Shown: positions 24,525-35,314 of the stretch, one piece after another | Layout: each line of letters begins with the position of its first letter | How positions within the stretch are numbered: position 1 is the stretch's first letter | NCBI GenBank assembly: GCA_008638375.1 | Contig: CM018051.1 | Coordinates: 31,876,740-31,940,739, forward strand | Reading direction: 5' to 3' | DNA length: 64,000 nucleotides | DNA from: Nyssa sinensis | Lineage: Eukaryota > Streptophyta > Magnoliopsida > Cornales > Nyssaceae | Notes under the pieces: model-generated | Told to the model about the DNA's origin: nothing | Seen by the model: the letters and a program-made list of their open reading frames with translations, nothing else | Database searches by the model: none | Position numbers and translations under genes: made by a program

Positions 24525-24603
24525 TTGGTGGCCACTTGGTTAAATTTTTGGGTGAGATTCATTCCTTCCATAGGTCAAGGGTTCAATTCCCCTTGACCAC
24601 CAA
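24525..24603 (+). ncRNA. tRNA-like (SINE-head-like) module in LTR D
   Basis: In this 79-nt stretch a perfect 7-bp acceptor-like stem pairs TTGGTGG (24525-24531) with CCACCAA (24597-24603). The A-box region reads TGGCCACTTGGTTAA and the B-box is GGTTCAATTCC (24580-24590; consensus GGTTCGANTCC). GGTCAAGGG pairs with CCCTTGACC as an extended T-arm. The D and anticodon arms are poor, so it is not a working tRNA. It is antisense to the LTR and 413-490 bp from the LTR start. Confidence 0.5.
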
Positions 24604-25412
24604 TTTGGCCATTTTTCCACATTTTGGGCTAAGGCCCTGTTTGGCTGCGCATTAATTCAGTTTCTGATGTTTGCCTCATAACTTTCATTCCGTAGCTCAT
24701 TTTTCGATGCGGTTTGTTCCGAGAGTTTCATATTTCAGTTATCTTCAGTGTCAGAGGTTCCGTGTCATTTATTATTCATTCGGGATTTCCCGGGTTAGCT
24801 AATTCGGGTTCCGTTAGTATTAAAACGGCGTTATTTCACCGAATTAATCAGTAATTTGGGTTTGGGTAAAGTACCCTTCCCTCCAGACATTTTTTTTATT
24901 TAATCGGTCTATGGCGACCGTCGGGATTATGATTAATTCCCTAAATCATTCTGTAAGTCGGTATTAATTAATAATTATTAATTAATTATTAATCACACGG
25001 GATCGGGGTGTTACAAATGAATAGTGAAATTTTATTATTTCGAGCATCGGTGGGGTTTGATTTACGAAAAGAGGCCCCGAGAAGTGAGAACCATAAATGC
25101 GTAAATGACTATTTTACCCTTTTCAGTAATGATGTCCAAATTAAACATATGAATAGTGTATTTCAACTATCTCGGACATTCTAAGACCAATGGTGAGGTC
25201 TGTTTCGCAAGACGAGGTCCCAAAAAATAAAAAGACCCGTAAAAGTACAAAATGACCATTTTGCCCTTTTTAGTACAGAATTCCGAATTGAGTTCCGCGA
25301 AAGCCTAAATCCATTTTGTTCAACATTCCGGATTCAATAGTAAAGTCTATTCAAGTAAAAGAGGTATCAATAGTAAAGAGGCATAAAATTTGATGAATAG
25401 CATGAATTAAAC

Positions 25413-25413
<1 letters not shown>

Positions 25414-25449
<36 letters not shown>
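25414..25449. repeat. (AT)n microsatellite in L 5' LTR
   Basis: A pure AT run. The L 3' LTR has the same repeat at 38004-38033, a few units shorter. Confidence 0.9.
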
Positions 25450-25452
<3 letters not shown>

Positions 25453-27153
25453 TGAGATTGGTTTCTTGAATCATAGGAATACCCAGATACAAGAAGAAGG
25501 CGGTTTGACCTTCTAGACAGATACAATAAAAAGCTAAGTAAATCTCTGATCTCTGTTTATGTTACATTCCAAGCCATGTCAACAGTTTTTCCTATATCAC
25601 TTATTGTATTCCATACATACCAATGTTTATTGAGCCACATTGATATTGCCCTATCATGTGGAAGCATTATTGGTCTCTATTTATATCTCGATCATGATTG
25701 TACACTTGTGCATGGATTCTTTTTGTACACTTGTACTTAGGGCCGTGAGGGCCAGACAATTTTATTCGAAGTAGTCTCGTAACCGTAGTTTGGACAACTA
25801 TCATTACTTTAGATTTCCTAAGAACAGTTATGTTCCACATTTATACTCTTCGTGGAAGTAGCATGATCCTGATATATTGTTAGTGCCGGAATTGTGCTCA
25901 GTCATATCTCCATCTGATGTTATTTACGACCTTCGGGTCCAGTTATGACTTTCGAGTCCAAATTTTGAGCAGATTATTATTATACAGTGTACATAGAGCA
26001 GTATTCATACAGCAGACCAGAACTAAATATTCATACAGCCCGAATGGGAACTGAATATTTATACAGCCAACTAGAACTGAATATGAGCTCAAGGGGTAGC
26101 CGGGCCCCACCAGCACCAGTGCATCCCAGTTTTGATATCACTATCATTTATTGATTATCATAGCTTGATTATATTATATCATTATGAATGATCATGAGAT
26201 TTCACAGCTTTTATTTGAGTACATATGATTATATTATCAGACAGATTCCATTGCTTTATCATTTGAGTTCTATCATTTGATATTGAGTTCTACATTCATT
26301 GACTGGCTAGCATATCTGCATTTATCCTAGTTCTTTTATGGATAATGCTTTCTATATTCTTGTACACATGGTAGAGCAAAGGAGAATTACTTATTGAGCT
26401 TTCATTAGCTCACCCCAAACTTACCAACCCTTTCAGGAAATGAAGCTGTAGAAGAGCAGTATCAGTCAGCTAGATAGCAGTGGACATTTCTTTTGAAGTT
26501 GTAAGTGTAATACTTAGTACAGAAAGTCTTGTAGCTCTCCCATGTTATCCACGTCTTGGGGATGAATAGTTGTATTAAGAAATTTTGTATTCCGCATTTT
26601 GTAAACATTATATAAGTTACATGCAGCTTTAATTTTATTTTATTCCTCATTTAGTTGTTGCATGTTAGTAGCACTGATTGTGTAGCAAGTTGAGACCCTT
26701 GGTTCGACAAGCAGCGTCGGACCAGGCGTCGCGACACGTGTAACACCCCGGCTCTGTATAATTAATAATTAAATAATTAATTATTAATTAGTACCGGCTT
26801 AGGGAATAATTAAGGGAATTAACCCTAATCTCCTGACGGTCAAGATAGACCGATAAAACAATTAAAACATATTCGAGAATAGGGTACAATACCCGAACCT
26901 AATTACCAATTAATTAGGTGAAATAATGTCAATTTAACACTGACGGAATTCGAATTAATTAACCACAGAAATCTCGAATGACTAATAAATGACACGGAAC
27001 CTCTGACACTGTAGATAACTGAAATATGAAACTCTCGGAACAAACCACATCGAAAAAGGAGTTACGGAATGAAAGTTATGAGGCAAACATCAGAAACTGA
27101 GTTAATGCGCAGCCAAACAGGGCCTTAGCCCAAAATGGTGAAAAATGGCCAAA

Positions 27154-27232
27154 TTGGTGGTCAAGGGGAATTGAACCCTTGACCTATGGAGAGAATGAAT
27201 TCCATCCAAAAATTAAACCAAGTGGCCACCAG
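27154..27232 (-). ncRNA. tRNA-like (SINE-head-like) module in LTR E
   Basis: This is the minus-strand counterpart of the D module, also 79 nt. The B-box is GGTTCAATTCC (reverse of 27167-27177), the A-box region TGGCCACTTGGTTTA, and TTGGTGG (27154-27160) pairs with CCACCAG (27226-27232) with one G-T wobble. It is antisense to the LTR at 415-495 bp from its start. Confidence 0.5.
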
Positions 27233-28934
27233 CACCTTTGTGCCCATATACACAACTTAATGGTATATAACACTGAATTGCCCCAACTTGCCACCCAATT
27301 GGACCAATGAGGTTGCATGCAAACCCCACATGATTGCCCCTCAGCCCACCTCAGCCCTAAGATTCCACTGTTCTCTGATGTATATACATCTATATACATA
27401 TAAGAGATGTATATATATGGAATATGTAATAATATATATATATATATATTATCATTTGTGGAAGGGAAAAAGGAAGGGGTCCAAAATCAGAAAGGAAGGG
27501 TGGGTGTTGTATGCTCGGATAAGAGAGTCCAAAGAGAGAGAGGGCTGTAGAGAAATTGAAGGCCTTGCATGTGTATACACATGTGTCCATGGTGTGTGTG
27601 TCTTCATTGGAGATGCACCAAAAGGGAACTGAGACATGGTTGAAGCTCTGAGGGGCCCAAGGACTGAACCATGAAGCATGGGAACATGAACAGTGGTCGA
27701 CCCTAAGGTATAAACACCAAAATTCTGAATTTTTTTCCTCTTAAGTTTTGCTTACTGTTTCAGTCAATTGAGGCCATATAAATTGCATGCATAAGCTACT
27801 GTGACACCTAGGGACGGATTTAAATAGTTTGAGAGAGCCTAGAAGGCTCGAACACACCCTCCATTAGAAACTGCCATTGATGACCTCCCATACAGCAGGT
27901 CTGATTCGACTCTAGCCAAACCCATTTTGGCTTGCCCAGACCTGTTCTAGATCTCAAGAGGATCCTAAATACCTAGGTACTCGACCCAAACTCACACGGG
28001 AAGGCCCTCGAACATGGAGTTGCAGGTTTCGGCCATGAAACCCAACTCCCAAATCAGACTTCTAAATCATGTTTTTGGAATGGGATATTGACCCCCATGG
28101 AGATACGGTCACAAAGAAACAAAAACCATGGAAAATGGTGGAGAAACGAGGGTTTAATAGCCAAATTATCTTTTCGGCTATTCCTCCATATATCAAGCTA
28201 TTGGGATTGATTCGAACCGTGAAATCGATGCCAAAGAGTTGGCATGACATCCAGAAGATGTTTGAAACCAAAACAGGCCGAAATCCGTGCTTGAAATGGC
28301 ACGAAAATGGAGAAAAATCGAACCTGCACTTAGGGCAACGGTGCCCTGCGCGCTGGAGAAGATAGAGTTGACTCGCCAACTCATTCGAGTTAGGCCGAGT
28401 CGACGCATACACGTGGCAACGCATGAGCGTGCCACTGTTTTAATGGAACGACACCGTTCTGGGGCTAAACTGATTTGTTTAAAATCAAATTCTGTCTGTT
28501 TGGATGCGGGACTAATAAATTAAAATCAGGTTTTGGGGATAAGCTATCCGAGGATTAAAGGCAAATTGAGGTTAATTGGAATATTTAATTCCGGTTTTCT
28601 GGGGGTTAGTGAACCGGTTGGTTCACAGTGTAATTGGACCGGTTCAACCAGTGAACCCTAAAACCAAAGGGTTTGAACCCCTAAATTATGTAATTATACT
28701 TTTAACCCTAATGTTTTCTGAAATTACGAGTCAACCCCAACTGTTTTGGGAAATGTCACAGTGGCCCACATTTCGGAAAATTTCTTCATTTAAGCCCTGA
28801 ATAAATTAATTAAATAATAAAATAATTATTTAATTATTTTATTAAATAGGTAAAAATTATAATTTTACCCCTGGACATTAATTTGTCAAACGGAGTCCAA
28901 ATAAATTAAATAAATAGTGTATTTTCACTATTTC

Positions 28935-29260
28935 AAGCATTCTGGACTCAATGGTACAGTCCGATTTTGGAAATACAGTCCCGAAAAATACAGACCCGTA
29001 AGTGATAAATGACTGAACTGCCCCTGATGGCACCCAAACCCAAATAAAAATATCAGATAGCCTATTTTGACTATCTCGGCCATTCTGAACTCATCGGTGA
29101 GGTCCGTTTAATGAACTGAGGTCCCGAAAATACAGACACATAAAGTGTAAATGACCGGATTGCCCTTAATGATACCCAAGGCCGATTAAACATAACAGAC
29201 AGTCCAATTTCACTATGTTGGACGCTCTGGACCCAATGGTGAGGTCCATTTTATGAACTG
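28935..29260 (+). repeat. GGACTC-stem module array in LTR E (3 clear units)
   Basis: Cores start at 28944, 29087 and 29229 (spacing 143 and 142), with text such as 'cccgaaaaatacagacccgtaagtgtaaatgaccgaattgcccctgatg' between them. Degenerate further units follow to about 29450. Confidence 0.8.
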
Positions 29261-29599
29261 ACGTGCCGAAAAATACGACACATGAAATTACCAAATTACC
29301 CCTGATACCGTACAAGACCTAAACAAAGTCCGATTAGGATGAAACTGATACCGGTAGGAGCCCAGACACTGGTGAGACTGTATACTTGATTAGATGACGA
29401 ATCGGGGTCAGAATTACACAAAACGTAAAATGACCAAAATACCCCTAAGCACTGTAAGTGCAAAGTAGAGGTCGAATAAAGATCAAACTGATCTGATAAA
29501 TTATCATAGGGATAATTATGAACACTGAAGAGCTAAATAAGACTCCGAGACAGTCAACGCGTAAAACGAGAAATGACCGATGTGTCCCAACGATCTAAA

Positions 29600-29995
29600 A
29601 CAGATACCAAATGAAGTCCAAGGGACTTACAAATTTATACATGAGATATATAGGATGTTCTGAGGACCATGATAGGGTCCGGGGCAAAAATGATAAAATT
29701 ACTATTTTGCCCCTAAGACTAAATAAGTACCCAACTGATACCGATTAAAGTCTAAAAGACTTAAAACTTCATATATACGATATATGGGATATTCTGAGGA
29801 CCAGAACAGGGTCCGGGATAAGAATGGCAAAATTACCATTTTGCCCCTATGGTTAAAATGAGAACCTAACTGATACCGATTGGAGTCCAAAGGACATAGA
29901 ACTTTGTACTTAAGATATAAAGACTATTCCGAAGACCACGACGGGTCCGGGACAAAAATAGTAAAATTATCATTTTACCCCTAAGGTAGAATGAG
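29600..29995 (+). repeat. Second tandem module in LTR E (about 134 bp, 3 units)
   Basis: GAGGACC/GAAGACC anchors occur at 29662, 29796 and 29931 (spacing 134 and 135). Units read 'gactgataccgatt..agtctaaaagactt...gatatatgggatattctgaggacc..gggtccggga..aaaattaccattttgcccctaagg'. Equivalent units occur in LTR D at about 21900-22110. Confidence 0.75.
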
Positions 29996-32014
29996 TGCCT
30001 GACTGATAATAATTGAAGTCTAAATGACTTAGGATATAATCCTAATAACTACTAAGCCTAATTAAAGAATGAAATAGCCTCGGGTGAGACCTAATGGAAG
30101 GGCGATAGGCTACCAGGCTATCTTAGGTAATCTGATAGATACCTAAGATGACGAATGAGACCTGAATGGATGAGTTCTGATCTGTCTGTGATTGATGATT
30201 ATTATTCAGGATATACATGGAGATGCCTGACGTACCTGGAGGTTATCGGATTATTTATGCAAGGAAATAAGCGTAAAGTTTGTGAGTAACTTCTGACACT
30301 GTTTTGATACTGTCCCTTGATTTACTGATCTGTTTTGAATGCAATTATTTAAGTGCAATTATTTAAATGCATGCCTTTTCATACTATATCACTTATGACA
30401 TGGTTTTAGTCTTTTTAAATAATTGACTATATTCCTGATCCCTGTGCTAGCATCCCGTACTGTTTTGCCTGTTTTGAACTGTTGAGATAAAATGGATATA
30501 TTGAACCATTATTTCTGAAATGATTAAATAAACCATGTGATATAGGCAAAGAACAACATTTTGTTGTATCGTACCGCTTTGTATAGTATACTGTCTGAAT
30601 GCTATATTGTTTAAATGTATGTACTTAATGTACGCCCTTTGTATCACATTCCACATGATGTGCTTGTATCCTTCGAATTAGGAATTCCGTTCAGTTCGGT
30701 TATGTGCTGTCCGTTAATGATATGTCTGCCTCGATTGATATGTTCCGTCCGATTCTGACATGTTTCGTCCGTTAATGATGTTAAGTCCGCCTTGATTGAT
30801 ATATGGTCCAGTTCCGTTGTGTACTGTCCGTTGATGATACGTCTGTCTTGATTGAAATATTGTTCAGTCCAGTTATGATTAGTTCCGACAGTGATGTGTC
30901 CCTGACTTGATTGTTATGTTGTTTCTACCCAGTTCCGTTATGTTGTTTCCTGTTCATGACTTGCCTGTGTCTTGATTAGTGTATTGTTTCCGTTTAGTTC
31001 CGTTATAATTTTATCCATTCGCGATATGCCTTTGCTTGACTGATGTATTGTTTCCGTTCGATTCCGTTATATTCCGTCCGTTGATGATGTGTCTGGCCTG
31101 ATTGATAAATGGTCTAGTTCCGTTATGTTTTCGTCCTGTTATTAATATGCCCCTGTCTTGACTGACTTATTATTCCCACTCAGTCCCGATTGTGATTCAT
31201 TCCGTTAATGAAAAGTTTGTGTCTTGACCGATATATTAGCATTAGTTATTGTTTTGACCGATTGGTTATGTCATGTTCCGATCCGTTTGTATTGTTTGTT
31301 CGATTCTGTTTTATTGTATTAGACTGCTTATGAAATGGATTTATAAAAATAGTTATTTTTGAAATGACTAAATTACCCATGTGCCTTGGAAGCGCAAAAC
31401 TGGTTTTGAGACCCATGATGGGGAATCTGTGTTACTCACTGGGCTTATTTAAGCTCACCCCATTATTCTGACATTTTTCAGGAATTACCTCCATTGGATT
31501 AGAAGGTACTATGACATGACGTGAATAGGCCAAGTGGCATCGCAAGTAAGGATCTGACGGCACTGAATTGTAGAGACTGGTTTATTATGGATTGAACCTG
31601 GTTATTCCGGTGAGTGGTATGTTATGACTGACTTGACTGATATATACTAGATAGACATGGCTCATGGAATAAATGGTACTCTAGAGATATTAGATCTGCT
31701 CTGTTGCTATATGCTTGATTTTAGATATGCTCTGAGATTAGAATTGTTGACTGACTGGATTTAGTCTTGCTCTGTGATACATATTCTTATGATGGATAAG
31801 TGAGTTGCATTCCCGTGACACAAAGAAAAAGTTTTAAATTCCGCTGCATCTGACCCTACAGTTGGAGTGCAATTCGTTGGAAAGTTCAGAATTGGCCTTT
31901 GGTTAGTCGCGTTGTGACCGACTGGCAGTCACGTCCTCGACATCCGCGTAGGGTGGGGTTCGGGATGTGACAACACGAGATCCGCATAGCGTGGGGTCTC
32001 GGGTCGTGATAGCT

Positions 32015-32026
32015 TGGTATCAGAGC
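32015..32026 (+). other. Primer binding site of element L
   Basis: TGGTATCAGAGC lies 3 bases after the 5' LTR end and is complementary to the initiator tRNA-Met 3' end. Confidence 0.85.
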
Positions 32027-33269
32027 ATCCTAGGTAACACAGTGGTACATGGGAGATAAGACTAAGGTACTAGTATTACAAATGTCCAAGTAGAGTCAGT
32101 GAGTCAGTAGAGAGATTCTGACGTGATAGATAAACTATTATATAAATGTTGATCGTTGATCTTTTACAGCAAGTAATTTTGGGAGATGATTTGGCTACTG
32201 GTACATCACAGGTATTTTTCTAGTTAGTTAAGGCATACCTGTCTGCTAGCTTATGTATTGATTTTTCTTTCTACAATTATTACTAGATTGATTTAGAAAT
32301 TGAACTGCTAGTTGAACATAGAAACAAAACTCTTAGGTTACATGTTAACTGTACAATTTCTACCAAGAGAATGATTGATGATAGATGTTGTGCATGAAAG
32401 AAGTAAAGTAAGCAACATAGATACATGATTATTAGTTAAGCTGATAATCATAGAATTTTAAAGGCATTGATGGGTTAAGTCATTGATAACTGCAAGGAGC
32501 TATAACAGATTTAAATGCTAAGATTTATAATCTTTAAAATGAACTACATACTGTTATAGATGTGAATTTTACTTGATAAACGAGATAGAATGACTAGCGA
32601 CTCTTGGAGTCATTATCAATGGATGATTTATATTGGAGAAAATCATTAGTAATGGAATGATATACATAGAGTATATGAGATACAGATCATAAGTATACAG
32701 TTATTAGCTGATCTGAGGAAGAAAATGATGATTTAAAAACAATTACATGATTTGTGACTGCTAGAAGATGGAAGCAAGTTAAGATACTCGAGGTTGACTA
32801 GTTGTTAGAAAGAGACTACATATTTTGTTAAAAGTTAATGATTCTTGAACAACTAAGCTGAATAAGTAAATAGTGATCCTTGAGGATAGTAGTGTACTTA
32901 AATATAATTTATTCGAATTCTCAGGTTATGACACTGAAAATACTGAGGGAAGTTTCGATACATAATACAAATAGATAAGTAAGGCTTGAGTAAGAAATAG
33001 TAGTCATACTTAAAAGGATTGGAAGGAGTCATACCAATAGTGAAATAAATAATCCTTAATGATTATTTTGTCTTATGGAGGCATGTAATTGATATCTATT
33101 GGGTTACAGTTTGATGAGTGTTATATTGAGGGAATCATTGAGAATTGAATTATTGTATCTAGATATGAACTTGATGTTCATGATTAGATGATTGTCTTAT
33201 ATTATGAGAATTAGACATTCCATAATAAATAAGGGCAACAATTATTTCACATTGAAAAATAAAAGGTGA

Positions 33270-33850
33270 TATACCACAAACAGACACACCAATCACCTTG
33301 AGACACGTGTGATTAACCGATAAACTTGGTCATACAGAGCAGTCACAACCTCCAGGGCATTCTCATATACATATCCTACAGAGCCGATAAACTCGGTCAT
33401 ACAAAGCAGGCGGAACCTCCAGGGCATTCTCATGCACATATCCTCCAGACCTTAGGCTCTACAATATTCACTCAGTATCTCAGATGGTTCCGACCTTATG
33501 GTTTCCTTAATAACTGCCAAGTAGGGAATAAGGAAACAATCTTTAACATAGAAACTACTATCTATGATTATCTTTATCTACGACACAATACTCCACAAGG
33601 TAACTGCAATCTCCGATGATCAAATCCCTATATTCGTGGCTCCGAATCCTAATCAACTTAGAAAGGCCACGGTCTATAAATTAAACCCTAAAGGTACGCT
33701 TTATTTTTATGCTCATTCTTTGGCTTTCAATACAGTTTTTTCAATTCCGTTTACTTACTTAAGCATCGGAGCGGCTACTGCTGGAGCCAATCCGGTGGTC
33801 TTTTGATCACCCTTTTTGAATGTTCTACAGGTCGCGGGGCCCAGATTTAT
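33270..33850 (+). mobile_element. Distinct island in L internal region, possible Tat-type retroelement fragment
   Basis: Base composition changes here. A 65-70-bp unit is duplicated (33318-33383 and 33384-33449, both with 'ataaactyggtcataca..agc..acctccagggcattctca'). Towards the end the motif 'taagcatcggagcggc' followed by 'ccaatccggtggtcttttga' and 'tctacaggtcgcggggcc' resembles, from memory, the LTR 3' region of plant Ty3/gypsy Tat-lineage elements. The 80-codon open frame at 33564-33806 is then incidental. The identification is tentative. Confidence 0.35.
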
Positions 33851-35301
33851 TGTGAGTCGAAAAGTGCAGCATCAAAAGGTAACATAGATTTGGGAATTGT
33901 GTTAGTTTGAAAAACAATAACTTAAATAGAAATATCTAAATGGAGTAGTGATACCCTGAAAGGGTAATAGAATTAATGGTGACATTTAGACAGAACAGTA
34001 ACACCTTAAAGGTAAGAACTGTGACGATTAACACCTAAGTAGATTACTTACATTCTGAAAGGTAATAAGATAGCTCAAAGGGGGTAAGTGCAGGGGGAGT
34101 TGATAAACTTTATTGATTTAGTAATAGATTAATGGCGTACCCGAAATGTAAAAAGTCTTAAGTAAATTTATAGATAGACCCTGATAGAGTGAAAGATGAG
34201 TAGAGCTTTAAAGACTTTTATTTAATAAACGAGGCTGTTAGAAGTTTACATTTTGAAATATAGATGATTCTGGAAAAAGGATGATATATGATGAATAAGT
34301 GTTAGAAAAGAATTGAGAATCTTAGAAATAACCTGAGTAGTAGATTGACCTGAATAAAAAAAAAAAAAAAACACTTTGTCAGATAAATTGGAACTAAGTA
34401 ATAAAGAATCCTGAGTACCTTTTAGGGATTCATGTAATCTAAATGATAGCAAAAACACTAAAAGTGTAGTGAATCATTTAGAGAGAATCGTGAAATAAAG
34501 TGACGTATGGAATCGTAGAACCTGCTACTAGAATACTCACAAGTATAGAAGAAAGTAGAGATCTGTGAACAGTAAAGATTTGTGAACTGTATCAATTTTA
34601 GAAAGCTTATATCATTTTTGATAAAGTCCCATATAAGATATAGTCATGTGATTATATGACCAAGAAAAGACACAAAGTATATATAAACTCCTAGTATGGT
34701 TATAAGAAAATCTCTAAAGAAGGGAGTTAGTTAAATAACGATTAAAAATGTAATGTATGATAGAGAACAGAGTGCATGACTAAGTAGTAGATACAGAACA
34801 CATAAAATACAGACCAGGGACACAGATGTTCTTAAACAGTTGACTTAAGGTCAATAAACAATTAGTTGAATAGCAAGTCTATTACAAAGGAATGATAATT
34901 AGGAACCAGTGAACTCCATGAATTCTGTGTGATACTATTAGAATGAAATATACCTCAGATATATTAGTAGACTTAATGAATAAAGTTTTAAAACCCTATT
35001 CAGGAAATTTCATAATGTTGTTCACCAGATGATGCCTTAAATTTAAAAAGAACTGGGAGAATCATAGAAAGGAATTGAGATTCACATGAGAGTTTTGAAA
35101 TACTCTTGAAAATTTTAGAAAAATAGAAAGATAATCTGATGTGACAGTAAAACTTGATTGATGTGACGATAAAACTTGATTCTCAGTAGAAATTTTTTAT
35201 CTAGTTAGTGTAAACACCTGTTTAAGTTATATCAAAATGTTAAAGAGACCATAGAGACCTCGGAGTTAGAACCACTAAGTTTGGGGACAAACTTATTTTT
35301 A

Positions 35302-35314
35302 AGGGGGTAAGAAT
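35302..35314 (+). other. Polypurine tract of element L
   Basis: AAGGGGGTAAGAA lies directly before the 3' LTR start, after 'gtttggggacaaacttattttt', the usual Ty3/gypsy terminal context. Confidence 0.75.

Larger units (their letters stand above)
19900..25015 (-). mobile_element. Solo LTR D (5.1 kb, minus, TSD AATGA)
   Basis: On the + strand it starts TGTCACATCCCGAACCCC and ends GATCGGGGTGTTACA, flanked by AATGA (19895-19899, 25016-25020). The L 3' LTR at about 37590-37605 shows the empty site. Both ends match LTR E in reverse complement. Content from the LTR start (25015) leftwards: tRNA-like module, TA/CA microsatellites, G-box-like ACACGTGT (23309-23316), CCGGTT stretch, AT-rich tract, GGACTC modules (22480-22790), a second set of about 134-bp modules (21900-22110), GTTACTCAC block and a 55-bp minisatellite. 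There is no PBS, PPT or internal domain. Confidence 0.92.
26739..31972 (+). mobile_element. Solo LTR E (5.2 kb, plus, TSD ACACG)
   Basis: It starts TGTAACACCCCGGCTC and ends GTTCGGGATGTGACA, flanked by ACACG (26734-26738, 31973-31977). The L 3' LTR at about 39318-39326 ('cgcaacacgagatcc') is the empty site. It matches solo LTR D in reverse complement throughout. It contains an antisense tRNA-like module, TA microsatellites, G-box-like ACACGTGG (28409-28416), CCGGTT stretch, two sets of tandem modules, and a GTTCCGT-rich degenerate minisatellite. No retroviral coding sequence or priming site is seen. Confidence 0.92.
17609..32011 (+). mobile_element. Element L, 5' LTR (interrupted by D and E)
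   Basis: The LTR is in three pieces: 17609-19899, 25021-26738 and 31978-32011, totalling 4043 bp with one TSD copy of each insertion left out. It ends GGGTCGTGATA, three bases before the PBS. In order it holds TA/CA microsatellites (18250-18630), a GA-rich tract (18690-18950), a gtaagt-containing block, a CGT repeat (19378-19397), AT-rich (TTAAT)n, GGACTC-like modules and an (AT)n run. Long minus-strand frames rich in Tyr and Ile across 17827-18544 come from the microsatellite and are not taken as genes. Confidence 0.9.
32012..35314 (+). mobile_element. Element L, internal region (non-coding, 3.3 kb)
   Basis: All frames are broken and no RT (YxDD), protease, integrase or zinc-knuckle motif is seen. 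The sequence is AT-rich and low in structure, except for a GC-richer island at about 33270-33850, which is listed separately. It contains a poly-A run at 34357-34371. The boundaries are the PBS at the left and the PPT at the right. Confidence 0.75.

Noticed and set aside
24525..24603. Functional tRNA gene
   Set aside because: The acceptor and T arms fold, but the D and anticodon arms do not form a standard cloverleaf, and the unit sits inside an LTR with diverged copies. It is listed as tRNA-like only.
33564..33806. 80-codon open frame in the L internal region
   Set aside because: It resembles a nested retroelement fragment rather than a gene. There is no recognisable domain.
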